Origin: Halocaridina rubra
Lineage: Eukaryota > Arthropoda > Malacostraca > Decapoda > Atyidae
Length of the DNA stretch: 64,000 bases
Assembly (NCBI GenBank): GCA_037179515.1
Contig: JAXCGZ010015127.1
Location: 102,501 to 166,500, forward strand
Direction of reading: 5' to 3'
This document shows, piece after piece, positions 47,964-59,622 of the stretch. Positions within the stretch are counted from its first letter, which is position 1; the number at the start of each line of letters is the position of its first letter. The notes beneath the pieces were generated by a model, which saw only the letters and a list, made by a program, of their open reading frames with translations, made no database searches and was not told the DNA's origin. Made by a program: the position numbers and the translations under genes.

Positions 47964-49006
47964 CTATAGCAAATGTGGAAAGTAAGCTCTCTTCATCCTC
48001 CAATCCCTTAGACACTCAGCACTCAGAACCCAGTTTTTAAACTTATACAATAATTCTGGTGGCAACTCATCATCCCACTGTAATCCCAACCTCCATATAT
48101 CTTGGAAAAGTATCTTACCAAACATAATAAATGGATTAATAAGGCCTAGAGGGTCAAAGATTTTAGCAAGCAGACTTAGCATGCTTCTCTTGATATAATT
48201 CAACACAGTTTGGGTGTTGAACTCTAAACCTGCAAAGGAAAGCTCATCAGATGAACTACACCACAGTAATCCCAGTACTTTAGTGTCTTCTTCATAATGC
48301 AATTGGTCAAGCTTGTCCTGAAAATTAGAGGTTACCATTTCCTATTTGACACCCATTTAGTGAGAGGCATACCTGCCTGAGCCAAAACCTCACATGCCTC
48401 ATTGAACTTATGGGTAGCTTCATCCACACTATCAGCCCCACTCAGCCAAATATCCACATACATATCTTCCTTTAATTCTTGAATTACTTTTCTAAATGGT
48501 ACTTAATTGTGGCATTGAGCAGAAAGGGACTGGAAGTGTTTCCAAAGGGAACCCTCAGAAATCTCATGTGCTTGACCCCATTCTCATCCCTCAACAAAAA
48601 ACCCTGTGAGAAGACAGTCATTGAGTGAAATTCCATTGTAGCCCTTAGCTGATGCATCAAATACTGGTCTAACTTTAGTACTTATACTGTTGGCCTTAAC
48701 TACGGGATGATGAGGCAAGTAGAATGAGGGATTATTACTCTTAATGTCATTCAAAGGAATTTCCTCAATAATACCATCTTTCTCATACTCTTTAAAGACA
48801 TTATGGTACTCAGCCTTTAACCTTTCATCCTTGTCCAGTCTCACATGTAACTTATCTAGTCTTTTCATTGCAAGATTCTCGTTATTCAAAAGAGCATCTT
48901 TCGTTTTTCCATGATAGAGACACTTCATATCTACCCTTGAAATAGGAAACATTCTGGGCAAATTCCTGCATGACAATATTTGACTCAAACTTAGGGTCCG
49001 TTTCAA
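47964..49006 (-). pseudogene. BEL/Pao reverse transcriptase with core deletion and altered catalytic box
   Basis: The N-terminal part (49006-48590) shows YLPHHPVVK and [11 protein letters not shown]. Directly after NDCLLTG the sequence jumps to [18 protein letters not shown], so a segment of roughly 40-50 residues with the first catalytic aspartate is absent. The second catalytic motif reads YVDIWLSGAD (48466-48430), where the family has two aspartates in a row. A stop near 48500 and frame changes follow. The last block (48338-47964) has LGLLWCSSSDELSF and AKIFDPLGLINPF. The enzyme is certainly inactive. Confidence 0.87.
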
Positions 49007-49025
49007 TGGACTGGATATCTATGGA

Positions 49026-49616
49026 TTATAAGTCCCAAAATTTACTTACATCATAGTCAGAAACCTTTGAAATGCATAATATTTGGGGTGAAGTTACTTT
49101 TACATTAGGACAAGGATGTGAAGAGTGCCAAACACCAGATAGCACCCACCCTAACACAGACTTCTGAGCTACTACATTCTCCACCTGTACAGACTCACTT
49201 GAGATTATGAGACTCCAATAAGCATCTTGACCCACTAATATATCTACTTCCATACATGAATCATCTTGGTAATTATCTGCAAGAGGTAAGGGGAGCTTAG
49301 ACATTATTCTTCTAGGTACAGCTGTCCTAAACATGGGCTGACTTATGACTGGTGCCTCAACAGCTGTCAGAGTAAGGGGTGCATCATTGCAATCAAGAAT
49401 TCTAAACTCACATATATTACTTTGTCTAACATGGGTAGAATTACCACCACCAAATGTAGAGTAAGAAATGGGTTGGCTAGATTTCCAAGTGGGTTTGCAC
49501 TTCTTAACTAAATTACTGGCTACATAGGTCCTATCTGACCCTCCATCAAACATTAATTTTGCTTTCTGAACCACTCCATTTGATCCAACCACTCTCACAG
49601 TAGCTGTCTGTAACAC
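49026..49616 (-). pseudogene. BEL/Pao protease region
   Basis: 196 open codons in a third frame. KLMFDGGSDRTYV near the start is the likely aspartic-protease site, with DGG in place of the usual D(S/T)G. WVLSG near the end is the conserved segment that precedes the RT. A frame change near 49615 joins it to gag. It would have cut the polyprotein. Confidence 0.78.
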
Positions 49617-51060
49617 AGTACATGTTCACCACTACCGGTATGGCTAAACAATGAAGCTCCAGCAAATTTGACAGCCAAACCTTTACTTTCATCTCTAAAC
49701 CTTGTGTCTGTATCTGTAAATTGTTCCTGGGGAGCTGTTATAGGTGCTGGTTCAACCTTAGTATTATCCACCTTAACACCACAAATGAGAATATGATGGT
49801 TACCCTTACATTTTTTACATTTTGCATGACAGCCTTTGGCAGTGTGTCCTTTACCTAAACATCTGAAACACAACCTAGCTGTCTTAATTCTCTCCATACG
49901 CTCCTTACCGTCACACTTCTGAGTCTCAAAACATCTCTCAGAAGGATGCTTCTTGTTACAAAACCCACACTGTACTGTTACTCTTTCACCTTCCGAAGAT
50001 GTGTGTAGGGCAGCAGCAGACGCCACCCCCTCTCTTACTCCTCGTGTCTGCCAGGTTGATCTCTCCTCGGCTGAACTCTGGCTCTCCTTCCTCCCAGCTG
50101 TGATGTCCTTGAACACCTCAGATCTCTCCAACCTCTCGATTTCTTGTTTGAGGAAAGTCAGCAGCCATTCAAGATCGCTTTCGTGTCCAGCTCCCTGCCG
50201 GGCCCACTCAAGACGAATTTCATTAGGGAGACGGGAAGGCATGGTGGAGTTAGGAAGATTTCACACTGCTTGCCCGAGACACCTAATGCTTCTAAACTTC
50301 TTATGTGTTTCAGTAGCTCATCTCGCAGACTCCAAAGTTGTGCTGTATATTTAGGACCTCTAGCCTTCACAGGAACATAACTAGTTAACAGAGCTTGTAC
50401 ATGAGCAAATATGATTCTTTCTGGCCTGCCGTATCTCTCCTTCAGCAGGTCACAAGCAATAACATAGTTTGCACTCGTCAGTGAGAGCCCTTGAATAACT
50501 GATTTGGCCTCACCCTCCAATAACGACAACAAATAAGTAAATTTACTCATGTCAGGTAAATCTGTCTCATCAATGTGCAACTTAAACTGGTCCCAGAAGG
50601 CTTGCCACTCGGTGATGTCTACCTTGAACTTGGACAACTCTAACTTGGGGAGCTTAACTTCAGGTGACTTGTGACTTGAACTAACACTATGAGCGTTGGA
50701 TGAGTCTCCTTGATTGTTCTTGACTAAACTTTCTAATGTCTCGTTAGCCTTGTACCAAACTTGAAGGGAAGTACGCCTGAATGTGTCAGCCTCGTCGATA
50801 CAATCCTCCAGCTCCTTCTCCGGGATAAGCACTTCCAGTTCAGCCTGTTTCTAATCTAAGGTGCTTAGTCTACTATTAAAGACGTCTATGGAGCTCTTGA
50901 GCTGAAACTCACTGATGCTGGTCATCTCTAGCAGGTCCTTCAATGCCTTGGCCTGCCGAGTAACCCAACATCTGGCCGACGTCCTCTGCCGCTTCACCAA
51001 CTGAAGTGGGTCCATCGACTGAGCCATTCTCCTCGAAATTCTTACTGATTTCCACCACAA
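49595..51060 (-). pseudogene. BEL/Pao gag, one stop and one frameshift
   Basis: The likely start is the ATG at 51027 (MAQSMDPLQLVKRQR). A TAG at 50853-50851 interrupts the frame, then 224 codons are open (helical, capsid-like: ITEWQAFWDQFKLHID, FTYLLSLLEGEAKSVI). Near 50235 the frame changes and continues (50242-49595) with a C-terminal pair of zinc-binding clusters: CGFCNKKHPSERC and CFRCLGKGHTAKGC with CKKCKGNHHILIC. This is the capsid/nucleocapsid part of the polyprotein. Confidence 0.85.
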
Positions 51061-51094
51061 TAACTCACAAGGAAATCTTGACAGCTTCTACTTA

Positions 51095-51110
51095 CCGGGT
51101 CTGGGCACCA
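51095..51110 (-). other. Primer-binding site of the BEL/Pao element
   Basis: TGGTGCCCAGACCCGG on the minus strand, three bases after the 5' LTR. It begins with TGG; the tRNA is not identified. Confidence 0.7.
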
Positions 51111-51113
51111 AAA

Positions 51114-51623
51114 TGTTAACGAAGGTTCATCAACATCGTGACAGGAGATCCAAGTAGGAGGAATGACAGAGCCAAACGACAGGATGCCATGTTTATTTTC
51201 TTCTCTATCTCTTTACATAACAACAATATCTCTCGTCAACTAACACTTCAGTTAGCTTTGGACTCACCCTCATCACCTCTGTTATTTAGTAAAATAAGGA
51301 TTAATAATATCAAACATCGATACTGACCAGTTAGAATATGAAGGTTTCCGAATTTCTTTAGTCTATCAAAACTCTTTGAAGTCAAAAGTCTAAAGTTAAG
51401 GTATTTCAAACTATGCCTCTGCTGTTATTAACTCTCAAAAAACTCTTGCTAAACAAAAATATATATATGAAATAATTAAAAGGCTCACTAAATCATTGGG
51501 AGAGCAAATACAAATTAAAATAAATAAACCAATCAGAGTGCATACATTCCTTAATCATAGAAAACTCTTGCAATTGAAGGTAGACCCAAATAAAAGGAAC
51601 AAATGTCTATTTCCTTCCTAACA
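51114..51623 (-). repeat. 5' LTR of the BEL/Pao element (510 bp)
   Basis: Partner of 45890-46399. The PBS lies on its inner side, which makes it the 5' LTR for the minus-strand coding direction. Confidence 0.92.
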
Positions 51624-51628
51624 GCGAC

Positions 51629-51850
51629 GCCGATGGCGCTGACGACGAAACAAACACCGAGAGCGACATCTCTCAGATGTTAGAGGAAGCACAAATCATA
51701 CATCACCCTCCTCATCCCCGTCCCCGTATAGGAAAGGCGCCCAGCAGTAAGACTCGTCCCTTACATTTTGATACTGAGGAAAAGTTGCCGAAACTTCGTT
51801 CACGAAGGCTAAGAAATGTCAACTGGAGAGCCGAGTGGTCAACTTAGGAG
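51629..51850 (+). pseudogene. Gag-like ORF of the LTR-A element, part after the BEL insertion
   Basis: Once the BEL element and one copy of GCGAC are discounted, the frame of 45729-45889 continues here with an acidic stretch (DETNTESDISQM), a proline-rich segment and a basic end (KLRSRRLRNVNWRAEW) to a TAG near 51848. Downstream, 51851-52080 has coding-like remnants in several frames. Confidence 0.6.
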
Positions 51851-52079
51851 AAAATTTCAGCGCAATTCACGTATTTCACCGTGAAGAGCACTGTGAATGT
51901 TGCTTTGAGAAATAACACCCCTACCAGGCGTTAATTGTTGCTGAATCCGAGTGACAAGATGCCTGGGATGCTGAATCAGCGATATTACAAGAGATATGGA
52001 CGATGTTGGTGAAAAGACCAGTGAGTTCAGAAGAAAGGAAAACCCCCTCCTCCAGTATCGGAGGCCGTGACATCCCAAA

Positions 52080-52560
52080 ATAGCTAGGTACTTGTAATTT
52101 TTATCCAGTGAGTAATGGGACTATTATTAAAAGAAGTTGAGGTCGGAGGACTCTGCCATTTTACTTGTAGATATGCTTTGACTCAGCCACCCCACATATA
52201 AAAGGGAGTATGGCTTTAGTAACTTAATAGAAGTAGAATTTCTGTACCCATTACTAAACTAGATAATTTGTACTAACAGCTATAAGCAGTATTGAACTCG
52301 ATTTTTGTTTTAATTTGAATAATATAACGAATAATTGCATTTAAAGAGTGTTCAATTTATTTTTTTATTACCTAGGTTAAGTATTAAACAGGCAAAGGTA
52401 TTGCTTTTATTTGAGAAAAAAAATAATATATGTATATGATTAATTATATGTTGACTTTTTAAAGCAGAAGTAGAGTAATTTAAGTCACTGAGTGTCGTTT
52501 GTGGGAGTGACAGTGCGCAAGAAAAAATATAAGCCGTAGTGCTTTCTCTAGACTCCAAAA
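52080..52560 (+). repeat. Non-coding interior of the LTR-A element
   Basis: Homologous to 16635-16960 of element B (ATCCAGTGAGTAATGGGAC, TATGCTTTGACTCAGCCA, GTAGAATTTCTGTACCCATT, TAGCTATAAGCAGT-like). The element is cut off to the right, and no 3' LTR is found. Confidence 0.75.
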
Positions 52561-52745
52561 TGCACTTAAAAATTATATTATGAAATAAATTTGAGCCAGT
52601 TTTTTAAATTTTTTTCTCTTATCATGTGCAATATTGTCCAAGAATGGATTCGCAAGGAGTTCATAAAGAAGCAGGATGGGGACTGGGTCTGGGAGGGCCC
52701 AACCCCTGCATCACACGTGTCTTACTGCAAGCCATATACAATTAA
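52561..52745. other. Unassigned sequence between LTR-A remnant and LINE 2 copy
   Basis: Nothing recognisable is seen. Confidence 0.4.
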
Positions 52746-53092
52746 ATTTTGTTTTGTTGTTGTTCGTTGATGTTCTCCCTTGAGGGTGAGCGGACCTTCC
52801 CTTTTTGGCCTGCAGGTGGGGTAAGATTTGTTGATTGAAGGTGGTATTCACTCTTGAGGGTGAATGGGCATTCCTATTTTGGAGTGGAGGTGGGGTGAAA
52901 TTTGCTTGTGATATTCGCTCTTGAGGGCGATCGGACTTTCCTATTTTGGCCCACAGGTGAGGTTGTGCAAAACTGTAAAAAAGATAGTGGAAAACATAAG
53001 TGTTCAGTTGAGGATTATTAGTTTACATCAAACAATTTGAATTCCTATTTTGGTGGTGAAAGAGAGTTCTTACATAGTTATCTTGGTGGATG
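52746..53092 (-). other. 3' untranslated region of the second RNase-H LINE 2 copy
   Basis: Carries the same three ~73-bp tandem units as 31126-31325 in reverse (CCCTTGAGGGTGAGCGG, CTCTTGAGGGTGAATGG, CTCTTGAGGGCGATCGG). Confidence 0.8.
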
Positions 53093-56000
53093 TTATTGAC
53101 TGATGATATTTAGTAGACTGTTCATGTAGTTGTTTGTTGCTAGTCTGATCATAGAGCTAGCAACATGAAGGGCATTTGGATCTTTGCTGGATGTTGCGGG
53201 GACGCCAGTTTTCCGTCGAATTTCTGAAAAGGAATCGCATTCGAGGATGTAGTGGAGCAGTGGATGTGGTGAGGCTACCTGGCAGAAGGTGCATTCCCTG
53301 ATGATATTACCCACTATTCGCCAGGTGCACTTGTACCCAAGTCTCAGATGGTACACATTGGCCGCCGTGTTTTGTTGAAGGTTCTTAGGCAGGGTGATTC
53401 GCTTAGGATCAGTGGTGGCTTTGTACCACCAGGTGAAGGGGCAGCCAATGTCAGTGCACAGGCTGTGTTTAGTTATTAAGACATTAAGGAGTTACTTGGT
53501 GGCTTTGGTTTTTATCTGTTGAATCCCAGGAGGCAGAGATATTTGGATTTCTGCTCTGAGAGTGGCTTGTTTGACGGTTCGATCGGCTTCCAGTGGTGAA
53601 GGTGGCGGCTGAGGCTCCAGTTTCTTGATTTACTGAACTGTCAGTGTAGAAGACTTGAGAGTTCAGGTTGCTCCAGCTCTGATTTTTGTCCTTGTATATG
53701 TTTTTAAGGACAAGTGGGATTACCAAGTTTTTAGGGTTGTCAGGGAGCTCGATCTTTATGTCGAGTGGTTGGTCATTCCATGGGGGTGGGCATCAGTATT
53801 TAGGAAGAGGAGTGTCCTGTATCTTGGCTAGGATGTCCTCCCTGACTGGCAGTGATTGCAGGCCAGTGCAGACCTTGGCTGCACACGTTCTAGGATGGAG
53901 GTCAGGGTGGAGATTGAGGGCTAGCTGGAGATTTGTGCCAGCAAGACATTTACGTTGGGCAGTGGTGGTTTTGGTCACAAAGAGGGTCAGTCTTTGATGA
54001 GCTCTGACTTTGAGTGGCATGAGTTCCAATTCCATCTGAATGTTTTCTCTCTTGGTCCACATGAGGGCTCCTAGCACAGTACACATGGCGTTGTTTTGAA
54101 TGACTTCTATCTTGTCCCATTGTTGGTCTTTTAGTAGCCAGAGCGTGGGACAAGCATAGTCTACGAGGCTGCATATGGCTTGTACATAGAAGGTTTTGAG
54201 GACATTAACGGATGCACAGTCGTAGAAACCCAACATCCGACGAAGGACCGCTTGTCGCTGGCTGCATTTGTCTCACAAGTGTTGAATTTCAGGTCCAAAT
54301 CTTAGTTTGCCATCGATGATTAAACCCAGGTATTGGTGCTTGATAACCCAGTCCACAGGCTCGTTACCTATGACCAGATTAGTGTCTGGTCTCCACTGGT
54401 GGATGGGAAGGGCCTTGGTTTTGCGGGCATTGATTTTAACTCCGAGGTAGATGGAGGCTTGATGAAGCTTGGTGAGGTAGCACTGGGTCTTGTTGGAGCT
54501 TCTGTCGCCTATTGTGACGACGGCAAAGTCATCCGCATGATTGAAGGGTTTGGCTCCATGTGGTAGTGCGATGTCCATGAGTTTTTCCATGAGACAATTA
54601 AAGAGGAAGGGGCTAATGATTCCACCTTGGGGGGTCCCATTTTCGTGGTTTTTGTAGGTGGAGTAGTGCCCATCTACTTTGACTCGTGCACTACAGTTTT
54701 GTAGACTCTGCTTGATCCATGAGAGAAAGTTTTCTTTGATCTGCTTTGCAACGAAACCTGAGAATATCGCTGGCACACTGGCTAGTTCAAAGGCCTTCTC
54801 TAGGTCTAAGAAAACAATGTATCCACGGCAGTTGTTGATATATGATAGCATGGAAGCTATGAATTCTGAGGTGCCTACGCCAGGCTGATAGAAAAATATG
54901 TTTTCTGGGAAGGGTGGGCATTTCCAGCGGACTCTGTTAAGTACCATCATTTCTGCTGTCTTGCTCAGGCAGCTTAGGAGGGTGATGGGGCGAGGGTTGT
55001 CAGGGTCCTGTAGTTTTGGGATGGGCTAAGTGTCTGCTCTGTTCCATGAGGCTGGTCTGATTCTTCGTGTTTATGTTGACTTAATCAATGATAGCAGAGC
55101 AAGCTCCCCTTGGGGCCTCATGTTTTGAATCATTGCGTATATGATTCTATCAGCACCTGGGGCTGTGTTCTTAGAGCTTTTGCATACTCTTTGTAGCTCA
55201 GTCAGAGAGAAGGGGGCATCCGTTTGGTCTTCAATGTTGATTGCCTCTTTTATTTCTTCCCATCTTGCCGTGGTGGGGTCCTGAAGAGTTGTTCTGGTGG
55301 CAATGGGGAGCTGGTTGGAGCTTGCTCTTTCTGGGAATTTGATGGAGAGTTCTTTTGCTGCCCAGCTAGGATCCCTGTGGGGGAAGGTTTTAGGAGGCTT
55401 ACCTTTAGCAAAGGAGTTAATGCTCCTCCACATCTGGCCCACAGAGGTGTGAGCATCTCGGGTGGAACACCACCCTAGCCATTTTTTCCTCTTAATGGTG
55501 CGTGTCTCTTCATGGACATGTTCTTTGACTGCCTGGAGAGTTCGGTCGGAGTCTTCAGTGTGATGTTTTCTGTGCATTTTCTGGATGATGTTGAGCCGGT
55601 GATTGAGTTCTTTAACTCTGTCACAGTAGTACCATCTGTCCCGATGAGTGGTGTGTTGTGGTTTACAGAGGGGAATGGAGGAGTTTGCTGCAGCTTGCAG
55701 GGCATTGACTAGCTTGGCCTCTGCTTGATCAATGTCTTTGGATGGTGTGTAGGTGAAAACCAATTGCTGAGGTGCTCCTGGAATCGGCCCCAGTCGGCCT
55801 TCTTGAAATTCCATCGAGGGGGAGGAGCAGGGATTTGGAAGATTTCAGGAACTGGCAGCATGAGATGGATCCCATAGTGGTTGCTTGTGACCAGGGGATG
55901 AACTCTCCATGTGGCGTCTTGCCTTAGGGAGTTGGAGACAAAGGTGGGGTCAGGTATTCCACCTCTGTCATGAGTTGGCTCATGATTGTTGAGAAGGGAG

Positions 56001-56446
56001 ACGTCTTCTTGGTCATCCAGCAGGCTCATGATGTGTCTGCTTGCAGCACAGGGGTGCTCATGCCTGAATCTTGGATGGTGCGCATTGATGTCTCCTCCTA
56101 TTACCAAATCACGATGACTGGCTAGCCCGAAGAGGGTAGTCAGGTCTAAGCCACCATTGTGTTGTCTGTATATGTTGTACAGATCTATGCAGCTGCCCTG
56201 AAGTTTGATGTTAACAGTGAGGATGTGGACATCTTCGCCGCAGAAGACTGGTCGGGTAATTTCCTAGGCTAAAAAGTTTTTCTTGATGAAGGTGGCGCTG
56301 CCTCTGTTCTCCCCTGGAGACCAGTGCTGGTAGAATCTTTGTATCCTGAGATTTTTGGAGTTTTTTGCTTTGTGCGCAGGGTTTCTTGAACCATGATGAC
56401 ATCTATGTTGTCAGCCTTGGCAATGCCTTCAAGATGTTGTACCTTG
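53093..56446 (-). pseudogene. RNase-H LINE 2, second copy, ORF2 broken, 5'-truncated in the endonuclease
   Basis: Begins within the endonuclease at 56446 and keeps the glutamate block (DVIMVQETL) that the copy at 27351 has lost. GGDINAHH lies near 56095 (Asn-to-Ile change in GDFN). The RT is at 54950-54273 with FLDLEKAFELAS, GTPQGGIISPFLFN and HADD. It ends at a TGA directly after EIQHL, one codon-pair away from the stop in the other copy. In RNase H, ATFTTG is followed directly by the block after the last catalytic region (near 53590), so the E and second D are deleted. The C-terminal knuckle (FCQV...HYILEC) is at 53290-53230. Several frameshifts and stops break it. Confidence 0.88.
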
Positions 56447-59400
56447 TGATTACCTAATTGTGATTACCTAATTGTGTTTACGGGAAAGAGCCCAAAGCTC
56501 GTATCTTCCCATCTCCTCATCGGTTCCATTTTATACTTAGTGATACTTATCATACCTGTCCTTACAACTATGGATTGAGATAGCATTAACTGCCTCCTCG
56601 CTTAGCGAATTCCAATTATCAACTACTCTTACACTGAAAAAGTATTTTCTTACATCCTGCAAACAAGTTTTCTTACGAAGCTTCAAACTATGACCTCTAG
56701 TTCTAGAGCCAGCCATATCAAAATATCGATCCCAATCCACTCTATCATAAGCATGAAGGAATTTAAAGACTGTCACCATATCCCCCTCACTCTTCTAGCT
56801 TCGAGTGATGGTAAGTCTAATTCCCTCAGCCTCTCATCATAACTGAGATTGCGTATTTCTGGCACCAGTTTCGTGGCATGACCTTGAACTTTTTCAAGCT
56901 TAGCTATGTGCTTTTTCAAGTGCGGATTCCAAAAAGGGGCTGCATATTCGAGTTTTGGCCTCACATAGGTTACATAAATATTTCTGAACATTTCCTTGTC
57001 CATGGGCCTGAAGGCTACCCTTACATTTGATAAGAATGCATATGCTGCCCTTGCTATGCCATTTATATGCATTTCTGGAGACAAATCTGCCAGTATGTTT
57101 ACTCCTAGATCTCTCTCATTTTCTGTCTCTTGAAGTTGTACTCCAGCCACCGAGTAGTCAAGCTTGGGCCTTCTTGCACTTGTACCTATTCTCATTACCT
57201 TACATTTTGAAGTATTGAATTTCATTAGCCACTTTTCTGACCACTCATGCAGATTATTTAGATCCTCCTGAAGTTCTCTACCATTGTTCTCGTTTTTTAC
57301 TTTCTTCACAATCTTTGCATCATCTGCAAACATATTCATGAATGAATTTACAGACTCTGGTAGGTCATTTACATATACAAGGAACAAAATTGGCCCTAAA
57401 ACTGAACCCTGTGGAACTCCACTACTAACTCTTCTCCATTCAGACACTGAGTGTCTTACTCTAACCCTCTGTTCCCTTCCTTCTAAGTAAGTTTTTATCC
57501 ATTCCAAAACATTTCCACCTATTCTAGCCATTGCTTGCAGCTTCCTAATAAGTCTCCCATGTGGAACAGTGTCAAACGCTTTCTGGAAGTCTAGGAATAT
57601 GCAATCTGCCCAGCCCTCTCTTTCCTGTAAGATTTTGCTTACCTCATCATAAAATTCTAATAAATTTGTTACTGTTGATCTACCTTCTCTGAAGCCATGT
57701 TGCCTCACTGACAAAAAGTTGAAGGATTCCAAGTGAAGAGAGATATGTTTCCTTAGTAGTTTCTCCATAAGTTTGCAAACTATGCTGGTCAAGGAAACTG
57801 GTCTATAGTTCAGAGCCGTATCCCTCCTTCCCTTTTTGAAGATAGGTATCACATTTGCTTGTTTCCAGCATCTTGGAATCTCCCCTGACTCCAGTGACTT
57901 TTTAAATATGATACTTAGTGCCACTGATATTGAGTTTGCGCATTTTTTAAGCACATGAAGGGATATGTCATCAGGACCTGTAGCTTTATGAACATCTAAA
58001 TCCATCAGCGCTTTGCATACCTCTGTGGCTGTAAGGTTGATGTTCTCTAATACCGGCCCTTGAGCTTCTATCACTGTAATCTGACGGGGTGGAGTATTTT
58101 CTACTGTAAATACTGACTGAAACTCTTTGTTCAATTCTTTGCAGATCTCTTCATCTGTCTCAGTGATGCTTCCATCCACTCTCTTTAGCCTTAAAACCTG
58201 TTCTTTTACCTTCAGTTTTCCTCTGATAAAGCTGTGGAAAAGCTTGGGATTTTCTTTAGCCTTCCTGGTGATGTCCCTCTCATAGTCTCTCTCTGCCTCT
58301 CTCCTTTTACTTACGTAGTCATTTCTTGCTCTTTTGTAGGTTTGCCAGGCATTTATGTTTTTTCTCCTCCTATACCTTTTCCAACATTTATCCCTCCACT
58401 CCTTAGCTCTTTTACACTCATTATCGAACCATTTCTCTCTGGCATGAATTACACCTACTTTGGTGACAGATATGCAGCAATCTACTATCTTCCCATATTT
58501 CTCACAAAAGATGTCATACATTTCTTGTACAGATTTGTTGTAAAATAAGGTTCTCCAGTCAAGAACTGTGAAAAGCTCATTCATTTTGATGTAATCTGCT
58601 ATCGGAAAGTTCCTCCTCATGTCCTCAGTGCCTCTACTCTCAGGAAGAATATCTTCAATGATATACTCCATCAACAACACACAGTGGTCACTCTTTCCAA
58701 TTGGTGGTACATACTCAATTTTTTCAATATCCAACACATTATCTGTGAACACTAGATCAAGTAGGGATGGTTCATCCCCACCCCTGGCCCTTGTTGGTTC
58801 CATTACATGTTGGTGTAGGAAATTCCCTTGTACGCAATCTAGGAATCTTGCCCCGAATGAGTCCTCACCACTGTGTGGGTCAAGATTTATCCAATCTATC
58901 TCTTTATGATTAAAGTCTCCCATAATCAAAATCCTACATTTTTTTCCCCGTGCCATGCTAACAACTGAGTTTATGACTTCAATAATACCTATATGACTTT
59001 CCTCATAAACCTCAAGCCTATTTTGGTTCCTTGGTGGGTTGTATACAACAGTTATTATAATGCTCTCTGACCCAGTATTTATGCGATCAACAAGAAATTC
59101 CTTGAACTCACTTTCTATAGCCAAGTTTATTTCTTCAACTTGAATCCTTTCACTTATGAGCAGTGCTATCCCTCCACCAGTCCTCTCAGATCTTTCAACC
59201 CTTAGTATTCTGAAGCCCTTAGGAAAAACTGTGACACTGTTTATGTCCTCACTCAACTTAGTCTCTGTAATTGCTACTATATCTGCCTTACTGTTGTGAA
59301 TCCTATCTTTTAATTCTACTGCCTTACCAGCTAATCCATCAGCATATGTGTATAACAATCTTAATGAGGCCCCATCCCCTGATCTTCTGTCATTATCTTC

Positions 59401-59622
59401 TGTATCTCCCCTTTGTCTGGAAGAACTCTGAAATGAAAATTTTTCTTCTCTTCTTCATTTCTTTCCTTATTTAACCTTCTTGCCTCTTGCAACAAGTTTT
59501 TGATCTTTCCCATCTCTTCCTGTGTTCTGTATTGTCTAATGAACACTTCTTTGAATTCTTGACGGTCTTTTAGACTTTTTTTTCTCAACAATATATCCAT
59601 ACATGTTTCCCCTCTCTCAAAG
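56447..59622 (-). mobile_element. CR1/L2-like LINE copy E3, endonuclease plus RT, nearly intact
   Basis: The longest copy of the family here. From 59358 to 56773 there are 861 open codons. The endonuclease shows IVAITETKL, RTGGGIALLI, VVYNPPR, MGDFNHKEIDW, LDLVFTDN and GKSDHC. The RT shows ALNYRPVSLTS, FLDFQKAFDTVPHG, SGVPQGSVLGPILF and MFADDAKIV. The frame ends early at GIW because one C of a six-C run is lost (about 56784-56788). The natural C-terminus continues in another frame to 56537. Upstream, 59600-59361 encodes a charged helical N-terminal segment (NLLQEARRLNKERNEEEKK) in a different frame, so a second shift lies near 59360. The tail has two AATTAGGTAATCAC units. Confidence 0.92.

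Larger units (their letters stand above)
45890..51623 (-). mobile_element. BEL/Pao LTR retrotransposon, decayed, with 5-bp target duplication
   Basis: Identical-length LTRs (510 bp) at both ends start TGTTA and end TAACA. GCGAC is duplicated at 45885-45889 and 51624-51628. The interior on the minus strand shows gag, protease, RT, RNase H and integrase in BEL/Pao order, all broken. By eye the LTRs differ at about 14 of 510 positions. The interior of about 4.7 kb is short for the family because at least two coding deletions are present. No envelope-like gene is seen. Confidence 0.92.

Noticed and set aside
45890..51623. Envelope-bearing retrovirus-like element
   Set aside because: No ORF or signal/transmembrane pattern lies between integrase and the 3' LTR; gene order is plain BEL/Pao.
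57027..57490. Recurrent 63- and 68-codon ORFs opposite each CR1/L2-like copy
   Set aside because: They appear in every copy only because the antisense of a conserved RT is copied too.
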